Assembly (NCBI RefSeq): GCF_016785095.1 | Contig: NZ_JAEKJB010000010.1 | Span: forward strand, 248,001-312,000 | Source: Alloalcanivorax marinus | Lineage (GTDB): Bacteria; Pseudomonadota; Gammaproteobacteria; Pseudomonadales; Alcanivoracaceae | DNA length: 64,000 nucleotides | Reading direction: 5' to 3' | Made by a program: the position numbers and the translations under genes | Shown: positions 8,474 to 16,678 of the stretch, in pieces | Layout: the number at the start of each line of letters is the position of its first letter | Numbering within the stretch: position 1 is the first letter of the stretch | Notes under the pieces: generated by a model | What the model was told of the DNA's origin: nothing | The model's database searches: none | What the model saw: the letters and a program-made list of their open reading frames with translations, nothing else

Positions 8474-9759
8474 CAGTGACCCCCCGTTACACGTTCAGGA
8501 ACCGGTTTGGACTTCTCGAATCGGTGCGCCAGCGGCAGCCCGATAAAGAAGAACAGGAAGTAGTACACGGTGCCGATCTGCGCCAGCGTCTTGGCGGTGC
8601 CGGTGGCCGGCTGGGTACCCAGATAGCCAAGCATCAGGAAGTCGGCGGCGAACACGAACAGCAGCAGCTTGCTCAGCCAGCCCTTGTAGCGAATCGACTT
8701 CACCGGATGACGGTCCAGCCAGGGCAGCAGGAACAGCACCACGATGCCACCGCCCATGGCGATCAGGCCCCAGGTCTTGGAGGACATGCCGAGCCATTCG
8801 ATGGTGGTGGCCCGCAGCATGGCGTAGTAAGGCCCGTAGTACCACACCGGCGCGATGTGATCCGGGGTCTTGAGCGGGTTCGCCGCCACGAAGTTGGGCT
8901 TCTCGATCAGGTAGCCACCGCCGGTGGGGAAGAAGAAGATCACCACCGCGAAGATCATCAGGAAGATGATCACGCCGGGCAGGTCCTTGACGGTGTAGTA
9001 CGGGTGGAACGGGATGCCGTCCTTCGGAATGCCGTTCTCGTCCTTGTTCTGCTTGATTTCGACGCCGTCCGGGTTGTTGGAACCCACTTCGTGCAGCGCC
9101 AGGATGTGCAGGAATACCAGAGCCACCAGCACCAGCGGAATGGCCACCACGTGCAGGGCAAAGAACTTGTTCACCGTGGCGGTGGACAGCAGGTAGTCGC
9201 CGCGTACCCAGGTGGTCAGGGCCTCGCCGATATCCTTGGCGTCATCGGGGCCGATGAACGGCAGGATGTCGAATGGAATGGCACCGGCCAGGGAGATGAT
9301 CACCTGGGCGCCCCAGTAGGACATGTTGCCCCACGGCAGCACATAGCCCAGGAAGCCTTCCGCCATCAGGGCCACGTAGATCAGCATGCCGAAGATCCAC
9401 ACCAGCTCCCGGGGCGGCTTGTAGGAGCCGTACATCAGGCCACGGAACATGTGGATATAGACCACCGCGAAGAAGGCGGACGCGCCCACCGCGTGCATGT
9501 AGCGGATCAACCAGCCCCACTGCACGTCACGCATGATGTATTCGACGGATTCAAACCCCTGACTCGGGGAATAGAACATGGTCAGCCAGATGCCGGTGAG
9601 CAGCTGGTTGACCAGTACCACCATGGAGAGAACCCCGAAGTAGTACCAGAAATTGAAGTTCTTCGGAGCGTAGTACTCCGACATGTGTTTTTTATACGCG
9701 TTGACGACGGGGAGACGGGCATCCACCCAATCGATCAAACCGTTCACCACTCGCATCAT
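8473..9759 (-). CDS. petB: Ubiquinol-cytochrome c reductase, cytochrome b subunit
   Basis: A 428-residue polytopic cytochrome b that carries the two b hemes and the quinone sites of complex III. Typical stretches include FGVLSMVVLVNQLLTGIWL in the first helix, MHAVGASAFFAVVYIHMFRG in helix B, GYVLPWGNMSYWGAQVI, and the Qo-site motif PDHIAPVWYYGPYYAMLRA. It overlaps petA by four bases. Length is normal for the full-length (non-split) proteobacterial type. Confidence 0.97.
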   Translation of the reverse strand: MMRVVNGLIDWVDARLPVVNAYKKHMSEYYAPKNFNFWYYFGVLSMVVLVNQLLTGIWLTMFYSPSQGFESVEYIMRDVQWGWLIRYMHAVGASAFFAVVYIHMFRGLMYGSYKPPRELVWIFGMLIYVALMAEGFLGYVLPWGNMSYWGAQVIISLAGAIPFDILPFIGPDDAKDIGEALTTWVRGDYLLSTATVNKFFALHVVAIPLVLVALVFLHILALHEVGSNNPDGVEIKQNKDENGIPKDGIPFHPYYTVKDLPGVIIFLMIFAVVIFFFPTGGGYLIEKPNFVAANPLKTPDHIAPVWYYGPYYAMLRATTIEWLGMSSKTWGLIAMGGGIVVLFLLPWLDRHPVKSIRYKGWLSKLLLFVFAADFLMLGYLGTQPATGTAKTLAQIGTVYYFLFFFIGLPLAHRFEKSKPVPERVTGGH

Positions 9760-10343
9760 GCCTTGGTCTCCCCTTCTTCGGAACCGACGATGATCACGGC
9801 ATCACTGACGTAGGAGTGAGGCGGCACCACCAGGTTGGTCGGGGCCGGCACGCCTTCGTAAACGCGGCCCGCCAGGTCGAACTTGGAACCGTGGCAGGGG
9901 CAGAAGAAGCCGCCGTACTTGAGCTCGACGGTGGGCTCTTCTTCGAACAGAGGAGAACACCCCAGGTGGGTACAGATACCGATCAGCACCAGATATTCTT
10001 TTTTGATTGAACGCCACTCATTGGCCGCGTACGGCGGCTGCTGCTTATCCTTGGACTCAGGGTCCTTGAGCTGGTCGTTCAGTTTATCCAGATTGGCGAC
10101 CATGTCGTCGGTCCGGCGCACCACCCAGACCGGCTGACCACGCCATTCGGCCACCACGCGCTGCCCCATCTCGAGTTTGCTGACGTCCACCTCCACGGGG
10201 GCACCGGCATTCTCGGCCTTAGCGCTGGGTTGCCAGGATTTGACAAAAGGAACCGCCGCGCCGATGGCACCCGCGACACCGACCGTCGAGGTCAGGCCGA
10301 TCAAAAAGGTGCGGCGGCTGGTATTTACGCCGTCATTGCTCAT
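9756..10343 (-). CDS. petA: Ubiquinol-cytochrome c reductase, Rieske iron-sulfur subunit
   Basis: A 195-residue Rieske protein of complex III. The N-terminus has a twin-arginine signal-anchor (SRRTFLIGLTS). The 2Fe-2S cluster ligands are in CTHLGC (C124, H126, plus disulfide C129) and CPCHGS (C148, H151, plus disulfide C150). It is the first gene of petABC and has a good promoter-like sequence upstream at 10434-10462. Confidence 0.97.
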   Translation of the reverse strand: MSNDGVNTSRRTFLIGLTSTVGVAGAIGAAVPFVKSWQPSAKAENAGAPVEVDVSKLEMGQRVVAEWRGQPVWVVRRTDDMVANLDKLNDQLKDPESKDKQQPPYAANEWRSIKKEYLVLIGICTHLGCSPLFEEEPTVELKYGGFFCPCHGSKFDLAGRVYEGVPAPTNLVVPPHSYVSDAVIIVGSEEGETKA

Positions 10344-10433
10344 TGAATTATTCTCCCCTTGGATCCCACGGTCGGGGGGTGATCCGAGACTCGCGGTCGG
10401 TGCTCATGCTCCGGGCGGAGCAAGGCGGCGCAA

Positions 10434-10462
10434 ATGGTAATGAAAAAGACCACATCTGACAA
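10434..10462 (-). promoter_or_regulatory. Sigma70-type promoter candidate for petABC
   Basis: On the minus strand TTGTCA (10462-10457), a 17-base spacer and TACCAT (10439-10434) lie about 90 bases before the petA start, just past the rpsI terminator. The rest of 10344-10507 shows no gene. Confidence 0.5.
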
Positions 10463-10508
10463 CCGGTTATTCCCCGGCGAGGGCTCCCTAAACCCCTGAT
10501 TTATGCAT

Positions 10509-10537
10509 AAAAAAAGCCCAGCATAGCCGGGCTTTTT
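10509..10537 (-). terminator. Terminator of the rplM-rpsI operon
   Basis: GCCC..GGGC stem (with an inner GC/GC pair) flanked by an A7 run on one side and T5 on the other, located 29 bases after the rpsI stop on the minus strand. It works as a Rho-independent terminator for rpsI and separates it from petABC. Confidence 0.8.
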
Positions 10538-10565
10538 CGAGGTTCGGACAGCGCCGGGCGCCGTC

Positions 10566-10961
10566 TTACCGCTTGGAGTACTGCGGACGCTTACGTGCTT
10601 TGTGCAGACCGATCTTCTTACGTTCCACGCTACGGGCGTCGCGGGTCACGTAGCCGGCCCGGCGCAGGGCGCCGCGCAGCTCGCCGTCGTATTCCATCAG
10701 GGCACGGGTGATACCGTGGCGGATGGCACCGGCCTGGCCGTTGTTGCCGCCGCCACTGACGGTCACATAGACGTCGAAGCGCTCGGTGGCGTCCACCAGT
10801 TCCAGAGGCTGGCGCACCACCATGCGGTTGGTCTGACGACCGAAGAACACGTCCAGCGGACGACCGTTAACGGTGATGTTGCCGCTGCCCGGGCGAAGAA
10901 ATACGCGGGCGGTAGCCGTCTTGCGGCGACCGGTTCCGTAATCGGCGTTTGCAGTTGCCAT
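10566..10961 (-). CDS. rpsI: 30S ribosomal protein S9
   Basis: A 131-residue S9. Recognisable from the N-terminal [17 protein letters not shown], the central [18 protein letters not shown] and the basic tail ending KRPQYSKR that reaches the P-site tRNA. It lies 11 bases downstream of rplM, the conserved L13-S9 operon. Confidence 0.98.
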   Translation of the reverse strand: MATANADYGTGRRKTATARVFLRPGSGNITVNGRPLDVFFGRQTNRMVVRQPLELVDATERFDVYVTVSGGGNNGQAGAIRHGITRALMEYDGELRGALRRAGYVTRDARSVERKKIGLHKARKRPQYSKR

Positions 10962-10972
10962 CGACTGACCCC

Positions 10973-11401
10973 TTAGAGTTCGAGCTGCTGCGGCTGCTGA
11001 GCGGTATGCGGATGCTCGGCGCCGGCGTAGACTTTGAGTTTGCGCAACATGTCGCGACCCAGCGGGTTGCGCGGCATCATGCCCTTCACGGCTTTCTCGA
11101 TCACCATCTGCGGCTTTTCGCTGATCAGGGTCTCGAAATTGGCTTCCTTCAGGCCACCCGGGTAACCGGTGTGGCGGTAGTACATCTTGTTGGAAGCTTT
11201 CTTGCCGGTCACCGCCACTTTTTCGGCGTTGATCACCACGATGTAATCGCCGGTATCGACGTGCGGGGTGTATTCCGGCTTATGCTTGCCGCGCAGACGG
11301 CTGGCGACTTCCGCGGCCAGCCGGCCCAGCGTTTTGCCGGAGGCGTCCACCACATACCAGTCGCGCTTTACGCTTTCCGGTTTCGCGCTGTAGGTCTTCA
11401 T
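10973..11401 (-). CDS. rplM: 50S ribosomal protein L13
   Basis: A 142-residue L13 beginning [19 protein letters not shown], with the family motifs [20 protein letters not shown] and [19 protein letters not shown]. First gene of the rplM-rpsI operon. The start follows GGGAAG; a short leader of about 85 bases with a 5'-terminal hairpin (11456-11488) precedes it, consistent with the autogenous control by L13 known in E. coli. Confidence 0.98.
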   Translation of the reverse strand: MKTYSAKPESVKRDWYVVDASGKTLGRLAAEVASRLRGKHKPEYTPHVDTGDYIVVINAEKVAVTGKKASNKMYYRHTGYPGGLKEANFETLISEKPQMVIEKAVKGMMPRNPLGRDMLRKLKVYAGAEHPHTAQQPQQLEL

Positions 11402-11455
11402 GGGAGTCTTCCCTAAAATTTGTGCCCTGAATTCAATACGTTACGGGTTCAATCA

Positions 11456-11488
11456 ACCCTCCGGCGAGAGCCCGCCGGGCAAGAGGGT
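11456..11488 (-). promoter_or_regulatory. Leader hairpin of rplM-rpsI mRNA
   Basis: On the minus strand ACCCTC...GAGGGT forms an outer stem and CGGCG...CGCCG an inner stem, separated by a left-hand bulge. It lies at or very near the predicted 5' end of the transcript, about 55 bases before the rplM start. It is a candidate target for ribosomal-protein feedback; no family match was tested. Confidence 0.45.
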
Positions 11489-11492
11489 GCGA

Positions 11493-11521
11493 ATTGTACT
11501 GAACCGCCCGACCGAAGACAA
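11493..11521 (-). promoter_or_regulatory. Sigma70 promoter of rplM-rpsI
   Basis: On the minus strand TTGTCT (11521-11516), a 17-base spacer and TACAAT (11498-11493) match the consensus well. The predicted start near 11486 gives a leader of about 85 bases. The rest of 11402-11647 holds no gene. Confidence 0.7.
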
Positions 11522-11601
11522 GCAGGAAAATGCCCCGATGATCGCGGTCGCGGCCGCCCCCACGAACGCGATTCCCGCCATGCCTCGCCGCTGCCCCGCG
11601 C

Positions 11602-11637
11602 CTGACGGTATAGTCGGTCTTTTCCATACACCGTCAG
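11602..11637 (+). promoter_or_regulatory. Inverted repeat before tas, reaching its ribosome-binding site
   Basis: CTGACGGT (11602-11609) and ACCGTCAG (11630-11637) are an exact 8-bp inverted repeat 20 bases apart, and the right arm runs into the AGGAGGGAG ribosome site of tas. It contains TATAGT (a possible -10) just inside the left arm. It could be an operator or an RNA hairpin limiting translation. Confidence 0.4.
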
Positions 11638-11647
11638 GAGGGAGAGC

Positions 11648-12685
11648 ATGGAGTACCGTCCGCTGGGCCGCACCGATCTCAAAGTCAGCAGCATCTGCCT
11701 GGGCACCATGACCTGGGGCAACCAGAACAGCGCCGAGGAAGGCTTCGCGCAGATGGAACTGGCTCTGGACCAAGGCGTCAACTTCTTCGACACCGCCGAA
11801 ATGTACGCGGTGCCGGCCAGCCCGGAAACCTCGTTTCGCACCGAGGAGATCATCGGCGAGTGGTTCGCCCGCACCGGCAACCGGGACAAGGTGGTGCTGG
11901 CCACCAAGGCCGCCGGCCCGGGCGACTACGTCAAGCATATCCGCGGCGGCCCGCGCCTCACCGCCGAAAGCCTGGCAGGCGCCGTGGAAGGCAGCCTCAA
12001 GCGCCTGCGCACCGATGTCATCGACCTCTACCAGCTGCACTGGCCGGAACGCACCACCAATTTCTTCGGTCGCCTCAACTACAAGCACCGCGAGGACGCG
12101 GAAGCGGTCTCCATCGCGGAAACCGTGGCCGGGCTCAAGAAACTGGTGGACGCCGGCAAGATCCGCCATTGGGGCCTGTCCAACGAAACCCCCTGGGGCA
12201 CCATGACGTTCATCCACGAGGCTGAGAAAATCGGCCTGGAACGCCCGGTGTCGATCCAGAACCCCTACTCCCTGCTCAACCGCAGCTTCGAGGTGGGCCT
12301 GGCCGAGGTGGCGCACCGCGAGGACGTGGGTCTGCTGGCCTATTCGCCGCTGGCGTTCGGCATGCTCACCGGCAAATACCGCCACGGCCAGCAACCGGCC
12401 AACGCCCGCCTGACCCTGTTCAAGCATTTCGCCCGCTACAGCAACGAACAGGCCGCCGCCGCCACCGAAGCCTACTGCCAGCTCGCCGAGGAGCGCGGCA
12501 TGAGCCCGACCCAGCTGGCCCTGCAGTTCGTCACCACCCGGCCGTTCGTGACCAGCAACATCATCGGCGCCACCAACCTGAATCAGCTTCGCGAAAACCT
12601 GGACAGCGTGAACCTGCCCTGGGACAAGGAACTGGAAAAAGAACTGGAAGCCATCCACACCCGCTTCCCGATCCCGGCGCCCTGA
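11648..12685 (+). CDS. tas: NADP(H)-dependent aldo/keto reductase (Tas family)
   Basis: A 345-residue TIM-barrel aldo/keto reductase closely resembling E. coli Tas throughout: LGTMTWGNQNS, FFDTAEMYAVP with the catalytic Asp and Tyr, ATKAAGPG with the catalytic Lys, LYQLHWPERTTNFFG with the His, and IQNPYSLLNRSFEVGLAEV. It reduces small aldehydes or ketones with NADPH; the physiological substrate is not known. The start follows a strong AGGAGGGAG. It is divergent from rplM, as a homologous gene is at this locus in Pseudomonas. Confidence 0.92.
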   Translation: MEYRPLGRTDLKVSSICLGTMTWGNQNSAEEGFAQMELALDQGVNFFDTAEMYAVPASPETSFRTEEIIGEWFARTGNRDKVVLATKAAGPGDYVKHIRGGPRLTAESLAGAVEGSLKRLRTDVIDLYQLHWPERTTNFFGRLNYKHREDAEAVSIAETVAGLKKLVDAGKIRHWGLSNETPWGTMTFIHEAEKIGLERPVSIQNPYSLLNRSFEVGLAEVAHREDVGLLAYSPLAFGMLTGKYRHGQQPANARLTLFKHFARYSNEQAAAATEAYCQLAEERGMSPTQLALQFVTTRPFVTSNIIGATNLNQLRENLDSVNLPWDKELEKELEAIHTRFPIPAP

Positions 12686-12697
12686 CCCGCCAATACC

Positions 12698-12778
12698 GTA
12701 GGAACGACGTGTAGGAGCGACATGTAGGAGCGACTTTAGTCGCGATCGAGCTTCCATCGCGACTAAAGTTGCTCTTAC
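12698..12778. repeat. REP-like palindrome with a triplicated 13-bp head
   Basis: A 23-bp arm (12724-12746, beginning GTAGGAGCGACTTTAGTCGC) pairs with 12756-12778 (two differences, both G-U compatible) across a 9-base loop. Its first 13 bases are preceded by two more tandem copies at 12698 and 12711 (GTAGGAACGACGT, GTAGGAGCGACAT). The unit resembles the intergenic REP elements of Pseudomonas and Xanthomonas. It fills the gap between tas and the next gene and could also stop transcription. Confidence 0.8.
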
Positions 12779-12852
12779 CCACTCACGCCTGCCTTGACGG
12801 TCCCGCCAAACCGGAGCAATGTGCACACTGTGTACTTTCAAGGAGCGAGACC

Positions 12853-14478
12853 ATGCCCAGCCCCCAACCCAGCCGTATACGCATCGGCCGGCGCTACCGC
12901 GCCAACCGCTTGAACGGTCCCTACGACGCCCTGGTAATCGGCTCCGGCATCGGCGGCCTGGCCAGCGCCGCCTGCCTCAGCAAGATGGGCTGGAAGGTGG
13001 CGGTGTTCGAACAGCACTACACCGCCGGTGGCTTCACCCACAGCTATGAACGCAACGGCTACGAATGGGACGTGGGGGTGCACTACATTGGCGACATGGG
13101 CCGCCCGGACACCCTGGGCCGGCGCTTGTTCGACCACATCACCGATGGCCAGCTGCAATGGGCGCCCATGGACGAATGCTACGACCGCATTTACCTGGGC
13201 GACCGGCACTACGACCTGAAGGCCGGCCCCCAGGCATTCCGCGCCGAACTGCAGCGGGCTTTCCCGGGCGAACACGACACCATCGACACCTACCTGACGC
13301 TCATCAAAAAAGCCGCCGGCGCGGTGCAGCCGCTGACGCTGGCGCGCATGCTGCCCCGGGCGGTGGCCGGCATCGCCCGCAAGGGCCTTGATCTCGGCGC
13401 CCTGGGTCGCTTCAACCGCCCCACCCGCGCGGTGCTGGAGGAACTCACCGACAACCAGGAACTGATCGCCGTGCTCACCGGCCAATGGGGCGACAACGGT
13501 CTGCCACCATCCCGGTCCAGCTTCCTGATCCATTCACTGATCGCGCGCCACTATCTGCACGGCGGCTATTACCCGGTGGGCGGCGCCGCCCAGATCGCAC
13601 GCACCGTCCTGCCGGTGATCCAGGCCGCCGGCGGCGAGGTGTTCACCTACGCCGACGTCACCGACATCCTGGTGGAAAACGGCCGCGCCACCGGTGTGCG
13701 CCTGGCCGACGGTCACGAGGAACGGGCCCCCTGCGTGATCAGTGACGCCGGCGTGTTCAACACCTTCACCGAGTTGCTGCCCGAACACGCCCCGCACCAT
13801 GACGACTACCGACAACAACTGGGGCAGGTGCGGCGCTCCATGGCCAGCGCCTGTCTGTATATCGGCCTCGACGACACCGCCGAGAACCTGGGCCTGCCCA
13901 AGACCAACTACTGGATCTACCCGGACAACGACTACGAAAACCAGCTCGACCGGGCCCTGGCGGACCCGGACCACCACGACATTCCGCTCACCTACATCTC
14001 TTTCCCCAGCGCCAAGGACCCGGATTTCAGCCGCCGCTATCCGGGCCGGGCCACGGTGGAAATCGTCGCCGCGGCCCCCTATGAGTGGTACCAGCGCTGG
14101 GACGGCACCACCTGGGGCCAGCGCGGCGAGGACTACGAAGCGGTCAAGGAAGCCTTCGCCCAGCGACTGTTGGAGAAGCTGTTCGAGAAGCATCCGAATC
14201 TGCGCGCGCACCTGGACTACCATGAGTTGTCCACGCCGCTCTCCACCGCCTGGTTCTGCCGCTATCCCAGCGGCGAGATCTACGGCCTGGACCATGATCC
14301 CAACCGCTTCCAGCAAGACTGGCTGCGCCCGAAGACGCGCATCCCTGGCCTCTACCTGACCGGCCAGGACGTGCTCACCTGCGGCGTGGTGGGCGCTCTG
14401 GTGGCCGGCCTGGCCACCACCCTGGCGGTCACCGGCCGCAAGGGGCTGCCGCTGGCACGACGCATGTTCGTGGGTTGA
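12853..14478 (+). CDS. FAD-dependent oxidoreductase of the CrtI/retinol-saturase family
   Basis: A 541-residue flavoprotein. The N-terminal dinucleotide-binding motif is GSGIGGLASAACLSKMG, followed by VFEQHYTAGGFTHSY, typical of the phytoene desaturase/RetSat group; the C-terminal FAD segment is PGLYLTGQDVLTCGVVGALVAG. Relatives reduce or desaturate isoprenoid or long polyene chains, but no carotenoid genes are nearby, so the substrate is open. The start MPSPQPSRIR is chosen because AAGGAG lies 7 bases before it. Its stop overlaps a possible TTG start of the SGNH hydrolase, indicating a two-gene unit. Confidence 0.85.
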   Translation: MPSPQPSRIRIGRRYRANRLNGPYDALVIGSGIGGLASAACLSKMGWKVAVFEQHYTAGGFTHSYERNGYEWDVGVHYIGDMGRPDTLGRRLFDHITDGQLQWAPMDECYDRIYLGDRHYDLKAGPQAFRAELQRAFPGEHDTIDTYLTLIKKAAGAVQPLTLARMLPRAVAGIARKGLDLGALGRFNRPTRAVLEELTDNQELIAVLTGQWGDNGLPPSRSSFLIHSLIARHYLHGGYYPVGGAAQIARTVLPVIQAAGGEVFTYADVTDILVENGRATGVRLADGHEERAPCVISDAGVFNTFTELLPEHAPHHDDYRQQLGQVRRSMASACLYIGLDDTAENLGLPKTNYWIYPDNDYENQLDRALADPDHHDIPLTYISFPSAKDPDFSRRYPGRATVEIVAAAPYEWYQRWDGTTWGQRGEDYEAVKEAFAQRLLEKLFEKHPNLRAHLDYHELSTPLSTAWFCRYPSGEIYGLDHDPNRFQQDWLRPKTRIPGLYLTGQDVLTCGVVGALVAGLATTLAVTGRKGLPLARRMFVG

Positions 14479-15215
14479 GGGAGGTGGAAGGCACGCGCTT
14501 CTGGCTGGCATTGATCGCGCTGGCGCCGCTGCTGTTGACGCAGGCGCGCCGCGCGCGCCGTGATACCCCGCGCCTGCCGGAGGCCGGCGGGCCCGATCAT
14601 GGCCAGGCCGGGGACGGTCCGGCGGCCGCCCGCCTGCTGGTGGTGGGCGAGTCCACCGCCGCCGGCGTCGGCGTGCGCGAGCACCGGCAGGGCCTGGGGG
14701 CTCAACTGGCCCGGGCCCTGCACCATCGCTCCGGGCAACCGGTGGCCTGGCGAGTGAACGGCGTGAACGGCATCCGCGCCGGCGCTCTGGCCGACCGGTT
14801 GGCGGCGGCACCCGCGGCGGACGCCGATCTGGCGGTAATCAGCCTGGGGGTCAACGACACCACCGGCCTGACTCGCCCGGGGCGCTACCAGGCGGACCTT
14901 CTGGCTCTGATCAAGGTTCTGCGCCGGAATCAGCCCACCTTGCCGGTGGCGTTGCTGTCGGTGCCGCCCATGCAACACTTCACCGCCCTGCCCTCGCCCC
15001 TACGCCAGGTGCTGGGCCTGCGCGCGGCGCGGCTGGACCGGGCACAGCGCACCCTGGCGGCACGCCTGGACGGCGTCCATCACCTCGCATACCCGGTCAT
15101 CGCCGACCCGGCCTGCCTGGCCGAGGACGGCTACCACCCTGCCGAAAGGGGCTATGCGTACATCGCCGACCAGGTAGCGGACACCCTGGCGACCCTGCTC
15201 ACGCCGTGCCACTGA
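14475..15215 (+). CDS. SGNH/GDSL-family hydrolase, membrane-anchored
   Basis: A 246-residue esterase or lipase-like hydrolase. A hydrophobic N-terminal segment (FWLALIALAPLLLT) may anchor or export it. Block I is GESTAAG with the nucleophile Ser (Glu replaces the usual Asp of GDS), block III is SLGVNDTTG with the GxND motif, and block V is DGYHPAERGY with the catalytic Asp and His. The start is uncertain: TTG at 14475 overlaps the upstream stop, and GTG at 14484 is an alternative. The 3' end overlaps the convergent Cys-rich gene by 17 bases. Confidence 0.8.
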   Translation: MREVEGTRFWLALIALAPLLLTQARRARRDTPRLPEAGGPDHGQAGDGPAAARLLVVGESTAAGVGVREHRQGLGAQLARALHHRSGQPVAWRVNGVNGIRAGALADRLAAAPAADADLAVISLGVNDTTGLTRPGRYQADLLALIKVLRRNQPTLPVALLSVPPMQHFTALPSPLRQVLGLRAARLDRAQRTLAARLDGVHHLAYPVIADPACLAEDGYHPAERGYAYIADQVADTLATLLTPCH

Positions 15216-15441
15216 CGGGGATGCGGCGGCGCACCTTCACCACCGGAGCATTCCCTCGCCGCGCCGGCGCCTCGCGACGCCGGGCATAAGCGCACTCCAC
15301 GCTGGCCGAGGCGGCATGCAAGACGCCCCGCGGCACCGAATCCCGATTGTCCGGATGACTGCACCACACCCCCGGACCGTACAGCGTGCGCCGGGGCCGC
15401 GCGCCGCGATACTGGCAATCACTGCAACACGTCAACATCAT
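15199..15441 (-). CDS. Small cysteine-rich protein of unknown function
   Basis: Eighty residues from ATG at 15441 with AAGGGAGG seven bases upstream (a second ATG follows directly). It has CCSDC near the N-terminus, then VWCSHPDN and VECAYARR, so a CxxC...CxH pattern that could bind zinc, and a basic C-terminal half. I do not recognise the family. The ribosome-binding site and the absence of another gene here favour it; the overlap with the SGNH hydrolase end and the arginine-rich tail leave doubt. Confidence 0.5.
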   Translation of the reverse strand: MMLTCCSDCQYRGARPRRTLYGPGVWCSHPDNRDSVPRGVLHAASASVECAYARRREAPARRGNAPVVKVRRRIPVSGTA

Positions 15442-15650
15442 CCCTGGCCTCCCTTCCTGACCACTGGGGAACCGCCCCTTCCATCGGGGCATCAGCGTAG
15501 CTTGTCAGAGCCGGATGGCCGCCGTAAAGCCACGGATGAGAGCCGCATCACGCGCTTATACTTTCCTCCCCGGCTACACTGGCAACCGGGGAAACGGGGG
15601 CCCGCATCGGGGCCCGTCCGCGAAAAAAACGACACCGAAAGGACATCACG

Positions 15651-16544
15651 ATGAACCAATGGACGACCCTTTGGGGGGCGGCGCTGTTGCTGTCCGGCAG
15701 CGCCCTGGCCGCCGACACGCCAGCCACGGAAACGTTCGACGAAGCCCTCGCCTGGCAACAACAGGTAGAGCAGGCCTGGGACACCATGACCCCGCGCCGG
15801 GGCGAAATCCGTCTGGAGGAAGCCGGCGTGGTCCTCACCGTGCCGGACCAGTTCTACTACCTGGACAAGAAGGACGCCCGCGCCGTCCTTGAGGATTTCT
15901 GGGGCAACCCGCCGGATGACACCACCCTGGGCATGCTGTTCCCCAGCCATTACCGCCCGTTCGACGAAGACGCCTGGGGCGTGGACATCGCCTATGTGGC
16001 GGACGGCCACGTGGACGACGAGGACGCCGATCACATCGATTACGACGAACTGCTGGAAACCATGCGCGAGGACATCCGCGACGCCAATGCGCAACGCCAG
16101 GAGCTCGGCTACGAGACCCTGGAACTGGTGGGCTGGGCGGAAGCGCCCCACTACGATCCGGCCAGCCATCAGTTATATTGGGCCAAACAGCTCCACTTCG
16201 AAGGCATGGAAAGCGACACCCTCAATTACAATATCCGCAAACTCGGTCGCGAAGGTTTCCTGCAAATGAACTTCATCGCGGATATGAGCGCCCTGCCCGA
16301 AATCAATCGCAACCGGGAAACGGTGCTCGCCTTATCCCGTTTCGAGGATGGCCACCGCTACGCGGACTACAACCCGGATACCGACCATCTGGCCGCCTAC
16401 GGCATCGGTGGCCTGATCGCTGGCAAGGCCCTGGCCAAGACCGGATTTCTGGCCGCCGCCCTGCTGCTGCTGAAGAAATTCTGGTTCGTACTCCTTGCCG
16501 CCCTCGCCGCCCTTGCCCGCAAGCTTTTCCGCAAGTCCTCCTGA
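15651..16544 (+). CDS. DUF2167-family membrane protein
   Basis: A 297-residue protein with a signal peptide (cleavage after SGSALAA), a soluble region and C-terminal hydrophobic segments (about 240-262 and 268-290). The DUF2167 pattern is clear: SHQLYWAKQLHF followed by LNYNIRKLGREGFLQMNFI. Its function is unknown in this family. AAAGGACAT precedes the start. The upstream gap (15442-15650) has a TATACT at 15557-15562 without a good -35, and no gene. Confidence 0.85.
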   Translation: MNQWTTLWGAALLLSGSALAADTPATETFDEALAWQQQVEQAWDTMTPRRGEIRLEEAGVVLTVPDQFYYLDKKDARAVLEDFWGNPPDDTTLGMLFPSHYRPFDEDAWGVDIAYVADGHVDDEDADHIDYDELLETMREDIRDANAQRQELGYETLELVGWAEAPHYDPASHQLYWAKQLHFEGMESDTLNYNIRKLGREGFLQMNFIADMSALPEINRNRETVLALSRFEDGHRYADYNPDTDHLAAYGIGGLIAGKALAKTGFLAAALLLLKKFWFVLLAALAALARKLFRKSS

Positions 16545-16553
16545 ACCACCGCC

Positions 16554-16577
16554 CCGGCCCGCCCCAGGGCGGGCCGG
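16554..16577 (+). terminator. GC-rich hairpin after the DUF2167 gene
   Basis: CCGGCCCGCCC and GGGCGGGCCGG form a perfect 11-bp stem with a two-base centre, 10 bases after the stop. No T-run follows, so termination would be imperfect. Confidence 0.55.
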
Positions 16578-16582
16578 ACTGT

Positions 16583-16614
16583 CCTTATGTCCAGGTGATC
16601 CGTTTCACATAAGG
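16583..16614 (+). promoter_or_regulatory. Inverted repeat upstream of the orphan small gene
   Basis: CCTTATGT (16583-16590) and ACATAAGG (16607-16614) are exact inverted copies separated by 16 bases, 65 bases before the next start codon. They are AT-rich against a GC-rich background, as expected of an operator or a leader hairpin. No regulator can be assigned. Confidence 0.4.
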
Positions 16615-16678
16615 TGATAATTTCCCAGCCCATACCAATAACAAAAAGACCACAAAGGAACCCAAACAGGGGGTTGGC

